A DNA stretch of 39,953 nt from Cytidiella melzeri. Its lineage: Eukaryota; Basidiomycota; Agaricomycetes; Polyporales; Irpicaceae. The translations under genes and the position numbers were made by a program. Under the pieces are notes generated by a model. That model was not told where the DNA came from, searched no databases, and was given only the letters and a program-made list of their open reading frames with translations. Positions 21,805 through 33,331 of the stretch are shown one piece after another (within the stretch, counting starts at the first letter, position 1; each line of letters starts with the position of its first letter). The stretch spans positions 1 to 39,953 of the forward strand of contig JABYQR010000391.1 of the NCBI GenBank assembly GCA_022592445.1, written 5' to 3'.

Positions 21805-23765
21805 ATGTCGCTCACCGACGACTCTCTCACCTCTCTCCCCTTGCAGTTCCTCATAGTTGGCGGAGGTCAGTTGAACGGTGTCATCACCTTCTGCAAACTC
21901 AATCATTTGTATCAGGGATTGGCGGCTTCTCTGCTGCTTATATGCTCGCCAGTGCTGGACACAACGTTCGACTGCTCGAGAGACTACCAGCGTTGGGGAC
22001 ACCTGCAGCTGGAATGCGCGTACCTCCAAACATGAGCAAGATCCTCAAGAAATGGATCGGAGAGGAGGAGCTCATGCGGCATGCAGTCGTCAACTTGGAG
22101 ACACCATGGTACGACTGTGAGAGTTTTTGCCTTTCTTATTGCCCACCTCTTGGCTTTTGGTCGTACTGACGTCTGCTGTGCTGTAAGTGCACACTGGAGA
22201 GCTTTTTGGGTCATCACAATGGCGGAGAGACGTGATGAACGAAACAGGAGGCGACTTTCTTCTCATGGCTGTACGTTCGCCCGCACCCAGACTTGCCACG
22301 CATCTCAAACTGAAACTAACCGTAATTCGTAGCACGAGGATATCCAACGAATAGTCCACCGGCTCGCTGCGTCAGCAGGCGCCCGGATCGACTTTGGCGC
22401 ACAAGTCACTAAAGTTACACCAGGCTCACCGAGACCTTCTGTGACCTTGGCAAGCGGTGAAGTCATCACCGCAGACATTGTCATCGGTGCAGATGGGCCT
22501 CGAAGTCTGGTGCGCAAAGTCGTCGTGGGCGAAGAGCCCGAACCACAACCAGAAGGTGTCACCGTGTTTGGCGCGACGGTGCCGGCAGCCTGGATGGAGA
22601 CGAAACCAGAGCTAGCAAAGTTGATTAAAATTCAGGGTGTGAGCATCATCAGTTCCCCATTCCGCGTATCGGCATTTTGGGTGCTGACGACGTTAATCTT
22701 CAATAGTGGCCTCTCATTGTCGGCACCAATCGTAGCTTGTGCAGTGAGTAGATCTTGCACCTCAATCTGACATGAACTCATCGATGATTCTAGCACATCC
22801 CATCGTACGTCGCTACAACCGAGTTGCTTTCCTAGCTTTTGTGAAACTTTTGTTTTAGCGAAATCACCAAGAGTTCTCGTTGATGATTCACTGGCCAGAC
22901 GACGAGGCGCAGACTCCGAAGGACATGCAAGAATCCTGGTATGACGTTGTTCCGACCAACACTCTCGACTACTCAAGTCTAGCCCCAATGTGAGACATAT
23001 TTTTACGCTTATTCTCCATAGTTTTTTCCCCCCTGTCTCACATTCTGTTCTTTTTTCAAGTTGGCAACACATGATGAAGGGTGTCTCGTGTCTCTGGCGA
23101 ACGAGATCTGTGCTCAGGCCTGAAGCAGAATTCTGGGTAGACGAATCGGAGCGGATAGTGATCATGGGCGAAGCAGCACATCCGGCCTATGTAAGTGATT
23201 GATTACCCCCTGTTCTTTTGGCGCCAGCAGACTGACTGACAATGCGCCTGATAATCTGATATGTAGCCCGGTTGCTCGCATGGGGCGAGCATGGCAATCG
23301 AAGACGCAGTCGTGCTAGGCAGGCTCTTCTCGCACCTGTCGTCGCCGACGCAGATCGGCAGCTTTTTGCACGCGTTTGAGGAGATTCGGCAGGTACGCGT
23401 CGAGCAGGTGCGGGTGCGGGAAGCGTCGAACGCTGCTTTTGTAAGGATGCCCCCCGGGCCCGACCAGGACGCGCGGAACGCCGATCTGAGGCTCGCGAGG
23501 ACGGAGTGGGACGACGGGGCGCTCAAGACTGAGTTTGAGGGGTTGGCGGGTTTGTTTGGGTATGATGCGTACGATGCTGCCGAGGTAACGTCTCCCAAGA
23601 TTTAAAAAATGCTCCTGTCGAATTTGGAACTGACTGCGGTTGATATGTTAGGAGTGGTGGGTGAATTGGGGACGGTACAACGTCGCGACGGAGAAAGTGG
23701 CTCAACGAGTGACGGCTAGCATGTTTTCTGTCGCTTCCATCTCTTCACAACAAATTCGGGTTTGA
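21805..23765 (+). CDS. FAD-dependent monooxygenase, salicylate-hydroxylase-like
   Basis: Ten exons: 21805-21865, 21916-22116, 22188-22270, 22333-22638, 22707-22743, 22794-22804, 22859-22989, 23061-23190, 23267-23584, 23652-23765. They total 1,392 nt and encode 463 residues. Group A flavoprotein hydroxylase motifs are in order: the FAD-binding VGGGIGG Rossmann turn (about residues 18-24, split by the first intron), the acidic ERLPALG strand end, the DG motif IVIGADGPRS (about 163) and the second FAD motif GEAAHPAYP (about 310) followed by GASMAIEDAVVLGRLF. Length fits the family (400-480). The likely role is NAD(P)H-dependent hydroxylation of an aromatic or polyketide substrate in the cytosol; the substrate cannot be read from sequence. 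Exon 6 is only 11 nt. There is no signal peptide and no biosynthetic cluster partner beside it. Confidence 0.88.
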
Positions 23766-24849
23766 TTTTGATCATCGTTTATCGGTCTTTTGTGAACACA
23801 CACATCCTATATATGGCATACCTCTCTCAGCTCTCAGTCCTTTAGCATACCCCCCACCCCACCCTCACACCCTCTCACCTCTCACATCATTAGTTGTATT
23901 TAGAACCCATGTGCATGCTCTCTTTCTCTCACTCTCACTCTCACTCTTTTTTTTTGGCTATACTCTCTCTCTCTCTTTTTTTTGGTTATTTCTCTTGTAC
24001 TTGAACGCTTGTGTCACTTGTATAAAACTTTCACTCAACACCGGCCTTTTTTTTTTTTGCTTGCTTGGGATGCTTAGCAATGTGTTTGGCGTATTTGGAG
24101 CGGACGTCTTTTATGAATTGTATTCACAGCATGACAGTTACGGTGGGAACGTTTTGATACTACTGCTACTACTACAACTAGATCAAAGCGCGCGACACCG
24201 TGGTAGAAGCAAGAAAGAGGGGGGGGGGGGGGTTTCAGTCACCGATGACTTTGCGATTGTTCAAAGTGTTGGTTGAAGGGGCGCTGGTCATTTATTCCGC
24301 ACTGTAAGTAAAGTAAGCCTCTGTCCCTCATTTGGTTGTTTTTGTTTTTGTTTTGTTTCGGTGCTCGTTAGCGCAATAATGTATACATGTAGCTGTGATT
24401 ATAAGATGGGTTTTTTCAAAAACCAAAGAGTTGGTTGTACCCCACAAGTCAAAAAACAGAAAAAAAAACTGTACATGCATACAAAAAAATCTCGGCGCGC
24501 CCGCTTCCCCGCCGGTGAACTACTCTCGGGGTAGATCGATCCAGTGAGATCTCCTGGTTTTTATTCTTATTGAATGAATGAAAAGGATCCGTGGGTTGTG
24601 ATCGCATCATCAGTATGTCCGAGGACGCCTAGGGCTTTTTTGTCCAAAAAAACGATGCTTTGCCAGTGGTGTTCCTCTTCCAGCCTGAACACTGAACAAC
24701 GCCTGGATTAGAAACTCTTGCATGGAGCCCGAAGAACGAGGCTTCGATGTACGAAAAGAAAGGAATGGCTGTGGAATGGATTGTCGCTAGTAAGTTGGTT
24801 GGAGAATTCGTGTACGATGGTTAGCACCGAGCTAGTAAGCCTGTAGCCT
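23766..24849. other. Intergenic, low-complexity tracts
   Basis: Downstream of the monooxygenase. It holds CTCTCT runs (about 23921-23975), T runs and a G12 homopolymer near 24221-24232. No credible coding frame. Confidence 0.5.
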
Positions 24850-25109
24850 GTTCAGCGGAATTCCCTTCAGCTCGATGCAATGGGTAACCGTGACAGAGTA
24901 GTACAACGCTAGCGGGAGCTCGAGGGGGTTTTCTTGATTCCTAGTTTCTTCGTCAGCGACCCTATTAATACTAGGCTACTAAAGTGAAAGTGAAAGACTG
25001 AGCGTTCTAGGCAGGCTTTGTCAGCGAGTTGAACATCCTAGGTTAAGCATTTCGAACTAGAGATAGGCGGAGAAGCGCAAGTCCCGAGTCGGTTTTAGCC
25101 AGCTCGAGA

Positions 25110-25690
25110 CATGGATGAAAAATTGCACGACGTACTTTTTTTTTATGAGAAAAGAGAACAGCACCGATGTCTACTTGTCGACTGTATCATGTCCGCCAGG
25201 TTTTTCTCTCGGATGCGTCGACTCGGAGATCGCGTCTGCCAACGCCAACTGCGCTCATCGTAACTTTGGGGGTAATGCAAGGTGACGAATTCGAAGGCGC
25301 AGGAAACAACGACAAAAAGGTCAGGAAAGGCACACACGCCTTCTTGAATCTATTCAGTCAAGTAGCATCGCCGGGTCCAGGCATCTACAAGCGGTTGCGA
25401 AATCAACCCTCGAATAGTAGCGAACTGTGTCAGTCCAATAATCTTCTTCGCGATATGGATGGAGCGGGGTACCTGTTAGTAAAACGGCCGTATCTACATA
25501 GATCGCAACGAATGAAGATTGCACGACGTACCCTTTGAGAAACGAGAACAGCACCACTGTCTACTGTATCATGTCCGCCAGGTTTTCTCTCGAACGCCGA
25601 ACGCGGCGAGATCGCTCTGTCAACTGCCCTCATCGTTCCGGAGGGATACCTGTAAGATGGCCGTACCTAATGTAGATCGCAAGTTCCCTC
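25110..25690. repeat. Internal repeats in the decayed BTB copy
   Basis: A segment of about 125-145 bp occurs twice in direct orientation: about 25115-25260 and about 25513-25635 (shared AAYTGCACGACGTAC, GAACAGCACC, TGTATCATGTCCGCCAGG). A second shorter repeat pairs 25470-25512 with 25646-25686 (ACCTGTTAG/ACCTGTAAG ... GTAGATCGCAA). Confidence 0.6.
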
Positions 25691-26142
25691 TCGAATGTTT
25701 CGATATCGCTCTGCCGAATTGAATTTTCGGCTCTAGAGAGCTAGCTTGCGAGTGAACAGCCCTGACGAAGACGGTCTTGAAAATTATTGTCTCGAAGCCG
25801 ACGCCACCTGTGCGGTCGATCCACAAGGGCTGCCGTGGACTGCCTGCCTGGAAAATACGTATCCTTTTAACGAACAAACGTTTATTGTCCTTTCACAACA
25901 GGCTTCGTGCTTGATTCCCCCGAGTCTTCCCACAGGCACGAGTAGGCTGACGACTGGTACCTCGTTCCCTGAAGGAAATGGACGACCAACGACAAACATG
26001 TCGTCGAAATCGAGAGAGGCGTCTGCCAAAAGCACCCTTGTAAAGGCGAAAATGAACTTTGTCGGGGGGAACGTAGGATAACGTCCACGTTCTTCCTATC
26101 GAATCGCGGTGCTGCCCATTGGATTGCAAGTGAGTCGGACAT
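25390..26142 (-). pseudogene. Decayed BTB-domain gene copy
   Basis: The minus strand begins ATG (26142) with codons resembling the intact neighbour: SDSLAIQWAAPRFDRKNVDVILRS against its SIQWAEAPFDKKNADVILRS. The frame then shifts, and the homologous continuation (LLADASLDFDDMFVVGRPFPSG) is found in another frame. The middle (roughly 220 bp or more) is missing, and an insertion of repeated sequence lies near the 3' end. It ends where the intact gene has its stop. No function expected. Confidence 0.65.
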
Positions 26143-26560
26143 GGCTCCTGTGTGAGTTGTTTGCTGTAAGTTAGACGCTCAAAGCATGGCTGTTTAGCAC
26201 TGTATGAAACCCAGAACAGGTTGCGGAGACCTAACCCTAGTGTTGCATCCGCCGTCTATTCGCATCAAGACCGTCGCGTCGTATACTGTGTCCCTTCAGC
26301 TCGAATGGATGGTACGGTGGCAGTGCAACGCTAGCAAGAGTTGCGATATACTATTGCTTACATACCGACGCAGTTGACTGGCAATACAGACGAGCTCCAG
26401 AACCCATCCTAACCCTTCGTTGCTGTCATCGTTCGCGACCTAGTAAGCTACCAAAAAGGATCGAGCGTGAGACGCCATTGCTTTGACGAGAGAATTTCAA
26501 TGATACACGCCTTGAATCAACACGCAAGTACCCAGGACTTACATCACCGGGTCAGGCATC

Positions 26561-27559
26561 CTAAGCGCTTGCAAAATCAACCTGAAGTAGCGATAGCGTA
26601 AGTGCAATCTTCTCGCGATATGAATGGACGCTCGTGTAGCGTACCTCAGAAATGGCCATATCTATACCAAGCATCAATATCATCTCGAATGCTTCCATTT
26701 CGTTTTGCCCACTGCCTAGGACGTAAATCGACTCGGCTTGCGAGTATACAGCATGATGAAGAAGTGCATGAACGAATGCCTCGAAAACAACGCCAGCATC
26801 CGGTCGCTCCGCAAGGGCTTTGCGTAAAACCTGGAAGTAATCTTTCAAGTTGGAAGGAAGCTTCATGACCACCCGTTTGTCCTTTCGTTTAAAGACTATT
26901 TCTTCGTACTGGCTTCCATTGAAACCTTTGCAGTCTTTCCACAGGTGCGAGTCGAACACTGTGTCGGCAGCGTCGGCACACAGCTGCCTATACCTGAGCA
27001 ACTTGAGGATCTGCGAGCCGGAGATGGCACCAAGTTGATCGAATTCTGTCAAGTTCTGAGGCTGCGAGAGCGAGGCCTTTGCTGCAACCTCCATCTCTTC
27101 CGGTAGACCGTTGATACAGGCGATAGTGTACGCCTGCATCGCGCTGCCTTTCTTGCAAGCCGTTGCGAAGAGCTTCTTCAACTCGATCTTCGCGTGGCTC
27201 ATGTGATACTTCTGGGACGCAATGATGGCACCGCAGATGTTGTCGATGGTAGGTAGGAACGCATGGGAGAATGGAACATGGTAGAGTTGAAGGAGACAAT
27301 ACAGCACGCTGCTGCTCTCGTCTAGGCTGACCACCGGTAGACCGTGGAGCTGCTCGCCCGCTGTTGTCAGCGCCGCAGGGGGAGATGGGCTACCGACGAC
27401 GAACATGTCGTCGAAGACGGGGGAGGCATCAGCCAAGACAACTTTGTGAAGGCGAAAGTGGACATTGTCGGAGGAACGTAAGATAACGTCCGCGTTCTTC
27501 TTATCGAAGGGCGCTTCCGCCCATTGGATGGATTCGGAGGGCGTGGAAGAGTCGGGCAT
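26561..27559 (-). CDS. BTB/POZ domain protein
   Basis: A single exon of 332 residues from ATG 27559-27557 to the stop at 26563-26561. The BTB fold spans about residues 14-120: DVILRSSDNVHFRLHKVVLADASPVFDDMF is followed by the PVVSLDESSSVLYCLLQLYH strand-helix unit. The remainder is helical. It belongs to a large Agaricomycete-expanded BTB family whose members lack a recognised partner domain. A role as a cullin-3 adaptor or other interaction scaffold is generic inference. The decayed copy next to it shows that the locus expanded by tandem duplication. No intron, unlike its neighbours. Confidence 0.85.
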   Translation of the reverse strand: MPDSSTPSESIQWAEAPFDKKNADVILRSSDNVHFRLHKVVLADASPVFDDMFVVGSPSPPAALTTAGEQLHGLPVVSLDESSSVLYCLLQLYHVPFSHAFLPTIDNICGAIIASQKYHMSHAKIELKKLFATACKKGSAMQAYTIACINGLPEEMEVAAKASLSQPQNLTEFDQLGAISGSQILKLLRYRQLCADAADTVFDSHLWKDCKGFNGSQYEEIVFKRKDKRVVMKLPSNLKDYFQVLRKALAERPDAGVVFEAFVHALLHHAVYSQAESIYVLGSGQNEMEAFEMILMLGIDMAISEVRYTSVHSYREKIALTLSLLQVDFASA

Positions 27560-28211
27560 GGCTCCTGGCTGGAGTGCTGAAGGGGGGAGAAAAGAAGGGG
27601 TGGCGAGAGACTATGTATGCTATGGCTGTTTGGCACTGTTTGAGATTTGGAACAAGGTTGCGAAGAAGGCCAGGATTTGGACACGCTGGTAGTTGAGCCT
27701 CGAGTCGCCGCGTTTTCAGCTCAGAGTGCGGCGCATACACTCACCCTATAGCTATAATCTCCCTCTGCCTTCATGTACTTGATGGACATATGCCGTCACA
27801 GAAACATTGGGAGGGTCGCTGTCAACACATTTTGTGATCAGGAAAAAAAACAGAGGTGAGGAGACGAAGGATGCAGGCGAACCTATTTTACCACTGTAGC
27901 TCCTTGAACCTTCATGGGGCGCGCAACAAAGGTGACAGATATGCCACTCGCCAAGCTGTGAATGGTCTGAGTGATTTTCGAGATATTGTTGAGGTCGTGC
28001 TGGTAGTATGGTGACCGTCTGAGACTGGACTGTGCTATTGAAAGGTACTGACAAGCACGACCAAACAAAGCTATATATCCACACTCAGGTGGCTTCACGC
28101 GTACACTCGCCTCTGCTCTTCTCTGCAGACTGATTAACCAAAGATTAAAAGCGGGATGGTATACATGATGTTCTACAAGCTAGAATGACAGTCGCCGGAC
28201 AATAACACCTA
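27560..28211. other. Intergenic between BTB and 7TM genes
   Basis: 652 bp: the BTB gene promoter on the left and the 3' side of the 7TM gene on the right. A CTATATATCC element near 28070 is TATA-like in both orientations, but no gene start fits it. No coding frame supported. Confidence 0.45.
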
Positions 28212-29801
28212 CTACGCGTCCTTCTCTACATGGTCTGTACCAATCGTAGACGACCCGACAGTCTGCAATGTCCGCAAGTGGATACCAGCTGCCGCAAAGT
28301 GGTCGCTGTCTCCCTTGCTGTTCACTCCCAGCACACTGTCGTCCATGTCTCTCCACGAAATCGCCGGTACGGACAGCACCTCGTCTCGCCTCACGCGGGT
28401 GCTGCTGTCAAAGTTCATGCTCGACATTGTCGTGGTGTTTCCGTGGGGGTCTAGCAGGAAACATTGCGTGTGAACGAGGATGACGATGATTGTAGGGTAG
28501 ATGCCCTGCATGTGGAGTTGGTGGGTTAGTACGACTGAAGGGGAAAGGATGAAGAGACCTGAGCACGTACGACGATAGTGCTTGTCTGGAAGTCGTACAC
28601 CTCGAGCGCAAAACCTAGTCGAGGGTTCGTAGCGATCGCGCCATCCAACACTCCAATATTAAGCAGTACTTCTGCAAGCTAGACGATCATCATTGTTGGT
28701 GTCAGTTGAACAAAGTGACAGATTGAGTACGAGGACGTACGAAGAAAAGTGTGTACAAGATTCCGGTATCGACCAAGACCAGCATTGCCTTGTTCACCGG
28801 CGAATTGACACGGGCGTCGGTCATGAACGACTTCACCATCCGTCTGTACATCCTGTCAAACGAACACATAATCTGTCAGGGCACTTTTGTTCACCGCGCC
28901 TAGGGATACAGCAGCAGCGCTTACCAGGTTTTGACACCGATCATGACTGTGGAAACCGCGGCGGTAGCAAACTGAGCCCAGTACGCCGCTGACTGAATGT
29001 TTCGACAAAACGGCGGATCCTGAAACTGACCAAACTCGAGATTCGCGTCCGAACGTGCCGCACAGTAGGTCAACAGGAAGGATAGAACTGGTACATCGGC
29101 AGGGTGAGCTAATGTTCTCGATAGGATGTATAATTTAGATGGACACTGACTGACGGAGACCATCCACGTAGTGTACGGGATTATCATGAAAAGTCTCTCT
29201 TTTCCAGTCGACCAAAAGGCGTGGACACGCCACAACACTATGGCGTCGCCTATGATTGTCTACAAAATGTAGGATGAGAGATGGTTCATCCTCGACGCCA
29301 AAACACGCACCATGAAGGCATAGAAAACATCTATCACAAGCGAGAGTCGCAGACCAGCCTCTCCTGATTTGGCGTAACGCTGATCGAGGGTATCGCTCGA
29401 GGAGGAAATGAGGGTCGTGTCCAGCTCTCCAACAATATTTCTGACGTCGAGTATCCAGAGAGTGGTATTCATGAGATACATGAGGAGCACGACCGACCAC
29501 ATGATGAGCGATGGTTTGTGTCGCCGCCGGTTCTTGTTCCTGCACGCATTCACGTCAGTCATTGGGTGAATTGGGCTAAGCGAAACGTGATGACAGACAG
29601 GAGGATTGTCCCGGCCTTTACGACCGTGACGGTGTAAATAGCTGTCAAACGATCGCGTATCGCGTTAGTAGCTGCCTCTAGAATTGAACAGAAATGAGCT
29701 AGTAGCTCACCTACGGCCCATGTCTCTACGACCACAGAGATAAACGAGCGCAGGACATCGGTGCCAATCGTCTGAAGCAATGCGCTGTCCTGGGACGCCA
29801 T
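28212..29801 (-). CDS. Predicted seven-transmembrane protein, fungal-specific family
   Basis: Eight exons on the minus strand: 29801-29711, 29641-29599, 29539-29311, 29259-29151, 29108-28925, 28852-28741, 28678-28571, 28505-28212. They total 1,170 nt and encode 389 residues. About seven hydrophobic segments are visible: around FISVVVETWAVGIY, SLIMWSVVLLMYLMNTTLW, LVIDVFYAFMTIIGDAIVLWRV, MIIPYTTWMVSV to VPVLSFLLTY, AAYWAQFATAAVSTVMIG, VLVDTGILYTLFF and YPTIIVILVHT. The GDAIVLWR motif at the end of TM3 marks a large Agaricomycete multi-pass family of unknown function. The cytoplasmic tail is Ser/Asp-rich. Receptor function is often guessed for such proteins, but nothing in this sequence proves it. 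ATG 29801 gives the shortest N-terminus consistent with the first helix. Confidence 0.8.
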
Positions 29802-30816
29802 GACAAGAGCGACGCAAACAATGCGGCCTTGCAGCTTGACCGTCCCTTACATATAACACAAGAGGCATAATCTCGGGAGCAATATGTTTTCATGATGTTC
29901 TCTGATGTACCTGGGAGAATGCGGCGGTGCCATCGGTTGAACAGCCCAACATCTGTATTTGCTCTCAAGGCAGTCCGCGACTGGCGTGGGTGGTAAAACG
30001 GCGATTGTTTGTTGGGAGAGGATCTACGAGAACCCGAACCTACCTCTGCCAGCGCAAGTTGCCTATCTGGAGCCAGGCGTTCACACCAACGCCCATGCTG
30101 TACCTGTCAGCATGTCATGTTGTATGACATGGCAGCGTGTGCTCTAGTCGGCTGATAGCTGTGTCGATGTACTGAACAGCATCCAAAATCCCAGCTGAGT
30201 ACACCAACACTGCCTGCAATTCTGCAGCAGCACCTCTTGCATCGCAACCTTCACCCCGGATTGTCGAGCGCCGTTCATGCATGTAAATCTGATAGATAGA
30301 CGAGGGCTGTGCTTGTTAGGTTTCATAGTATCCAAACAATTGTGCTTCTCTGATGCTGCTGCTCGAGCCCTCCGCGTACGCAACCAGAATGAGGGTGTGC
30401 ACGAGGACACCCCGCTTGCAATTCGTTGCTATGTGGTGCGAAAATAGAGTCAGCAAAAACAGTCAACGTGGGCTCTGGAGCGTCAACATACAGTATCGCC
30501 GTCTTGCACTAACACAAGAGACTTCAATCAGAAAGAAAAGTGTATGTCGGCGTGCGGGGAACAGCGGACGCAAGGTGATGAACATCTGGATCACTAAGTG
30601 GGAGGAGGTGAAATAAGCGTTGTAGGAGAGAGTTCATTGATACATGCCAGTTGCGCGATAGTATCATTGTACTTATCAGACAGTTGGACGGCATCGAACT
30701 TCGAAAGGGCATTGTCCAGAGTATCATAGTGAATACATACACAGCTGCAGAACATACTTCTCATTTGTGACTTAATGCAACCTTGCCGACGACCACGGCA
30801 TGGTGCTTCTTCCAAT
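29802..30816. other. Intergenic between Abp1 and 7TM genes
   Basis: About 1 kb with no convincing frame on either strand. It holds the 3' side of Abp1 and the upstream region of the 7TM gene, both on the minus strand. Confidence 0.45.
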
Positions 30817-33331
30817 CTATTCTTGTATTTGAACATAATTCGCTGTGCGACAAATTGACTGTCAGAACAGAGAGTATCCAACACCCAGCCACAGCTTGAC
30901 GTACCCGGGAACAAACCAACACTTCCATGCTGATCCTTGCCTTGCCACCACTCATCTGTGACGGCTTCAATTTCAACTATGCGATCTCCCTCGCTGAACG
31001 CCAACTCGTTGCTTTCCGCAGCCTCATAGCTTGACAATCATCAGCATGAGCTGCAATGTCCATGATTGCCAAAACAAAACGTACTCGTATAGCGCGACAG
31101 CAGTAACGCCTTCATCCGCATGCGCGGGTTCCGGAGCCGGAGGTGCAGGAGGAGGTACTGGCACTGCCGCTGCCGCTGCCGCAGGGGGAGGCTGCGAAAT
31201 AAGTACAGGCGTAAGGTAATGTAAGCAGACAGCCTCCCAAAAATCGAGCTCACCGGAGGGGGAGGAGGAGGGGGAGGGGGAGGAGGAGAAGCAGGTGGAT
31301 CAGCCTCCGCAACATCTTCATCAATGATCTCTACGTATGTTGCTTTTGAAGATGGTCAGCGCGTTGCTCAGTCAAGATCCTGAGTTCACTTACCAGGGAA
31401 CAGGCCGCTTCTAGTGCCATCGAAACTAACGCCTGACCACCAACCTTCATCGAGTTGTTCAATCTGCTCAATGATTTCACCTTCAATGAGTGACATCTCG
31501 TTCTCTTCCGCAGCCTGTCATGCCATGTCAGGAGCAGCTGTAGCTGATTTTGCACACCTACACATACCTCATAAGCAAATTGTACGATCGCACGAACACC
31601 TGTGTCATGCGCAGGTGCATGAGACGCAGGGGCAGAGGCAACTTCAGGCTCTTGCTCTGGCGCAGGTGCCATAGCTGCGAAGACCGGAGGTGGGGGAGGT
31701 GGCGGGGGCGGGGGCTACAAAAAGCTTTTTTTAGTAAATCGGCGGCAATGCTTGCTGCAAAGTAACATACAGGCGGAGGCACGTCCTCTGCTTCAAGCTC
31801 AGGTTCCTGCTCATATGTAGGAGCTGGCGGCGGTGGGGGCGGTGGTGGGGGCGGTGGTGCAACAGCTTCCGCTACAGGCACAGCGGGCCGACTGGCTGCG
31901 GGAGGTGGAGGCGGGGGAGGCTGAATAGCGTACAGCGTTAGAAGAGCTGTCATTGTGGTCAAGCAGAGCTTACCGGCGGTGCATATTCTTCTTCCTCCGG
32001 TTCAGGCTCATACGCAGCTGATGGCGGGGGAGGTGCATTTCCAAAAGGCCTTGCAGCTGCAGGAGGAGGGAGAGGAGCTTGAAATGAGGCTGCCTTACTG
32101 CTGGCCTCTTCCTCTTCCGCTTGCTTCTTTGCTAATGCCTGGCGTTCGCTCCAAGTGAGTTTCTTAGCGCCACCAGTCGAGTACGTGGAATGCGTTGGAG
32201 GAGTACCAGTTTGAGGCAGAGTTTCTCGCGCAGCGAACGGGTTCACAAGTTTTCTTGGCTGGAGCTTGATCGGAGTGTAAGCTGTTCCTACCGGACCAAT
32301 GCGATCATCTTCCTCCGGCTTAGTAGGCACTGTAGAGCTAGCCGGAGTAGGAGAAGTGAAGACGGCCTGTTGATAGGTAGGCAGCGTGAGAGAGATTTCG
32401 ATACGCAAGCTGCAAACCTACTGCTGGTGTGGGTCTTGCTGCCGCAACGACGGGTGAACGTGCCGCAGCAGGTGGCGGAGGTTTCGCAGGAGCAGGAGGC
32501 TCTCCCCAAGCGTCATCTGGTGCAGCAGCTTTGTTTACAGCAGCGCTCGCGGGGACTCCGGTAGTAGATGTAGGAGGCACAGAACGAGGCGCAGTCGGGA
32601 AATGGCGCGCAGGAGCTGGAGGAGGGGGTGCCTGAGTCTGTTGACTTGGTGTACTCCCGCCGCGTCTCAGGGTGTCTAGATCAGGCTTACCGATGGGGAC
32701 GTAGTTTGTCCCCACTGGAGCGATGGGCTCGAACTTGCGCGCCGTCTCTTTGTGGGCGGAATATTTCGCGCCTGAAGCTGATTCAACTCGTGACATGATA
32801 AGTGCCGGACTGACGTCGGCCTAAGTAACCGGTAAGCGTACAGATGCGCATGCATTATTCCCTTGCTCACCTCATTCCGAGCACTGATCACGACGTGTGT
32901 GCCGCGCAGGAAGTTCGCCACAGCAGTGGAATGGCTATAGAATAGACCTTTCCTTGCTTCTGGTACACCATCTCCGCACCAGTTGATCTGGACGAACTTT
33001 GGCAGGGTGCTCTGATATAGGACGTCAACTTTCCCTTTCATCCCGTGGGATCATCCGCTGTACGTACATTAGGATCTTGCACGCGTGCAAAAGCATACTG
33101 CATTCTGATCTAGCTTAAGCATATTGAACAGGTTCAAGAATATAGTACTTACCGTCCATTTGAGAACTCTTCCTCGAGCTCCTCGAGCCCGCCGTTCCCC
33201 GTTGATTGTACTTTTAGGTCGTTAGAGCCCTTCTCGTACGTGAAGATCGCCCAGTCGATGTCTCGCGCATTTAATACATCCTGATACGCCTGAGCAATAT
33301 CCTTGCTGGCTAGACTTATCTGCAGAGACAT
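30817..33331 (-). CDS. ABP1: Actin-binding protein Abp1 (ADF-H plus two SH3 domains)
   Basis: Twelve exons: 33331-33153, 33104-33068, 33011-32871, 32820-32422, 32366-31974, 31920-31771, 31714-31568, 31514-31394, 31342-31254, 31191-31085, 31029-30905, 30842-30817. They total 1,914 nt and encode 637 residues. An ADF-homology domain occupies about residues 5-135 (MQYAFARVQDPN, PKFVQINWCGDGVPEARKG). A disordered middle contains KFEPIAPVGTNYVPIG and a second similar IGPVGTAYTPIK motif, a KKLTWSERQALAKKQAEEEE helix and acidic EPEPEEEE patches, as in yeast Abp1. Polyproline runs follow. SH3-1 starts at VRAIVQFAYEAAEENE and SH3-2 at VTAVALYDYEAAESNE; the protein ends LFPANYVQIQE. Abp1 links cortical actin patches, Arp2/3 activation and endocytosis. 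The homologous splice position FP^A is conserved in both SH3 domains, and polyproline runs span several exon junctions. Confidence 0.92.

Larger units (their letters stand above)
24850..27690. repeat. Tandem duplication of about 1.4 kb around a BTB gene
   Basis: About 24850-26240 and 26290-27690 align as diverged direct copies. Shared blocks include CCTTCAGCTCGA (24866 and 26296), the BTB coding region, its stop-codon region (TGCCTGRACCCGG on the minus strand) and the upstream segment CATGGCTGTTTRGCACTGT (26187 and 27609). The right copy has an intact gene; the left one is decayed. Confidence 0.65.

Noticed and set aside
25167..26081. Plus-strand frames over the decayed BTB copy
   Set aside because: They are antisense to the pseudogene, whose minus-strand codons match the intact neighbour.
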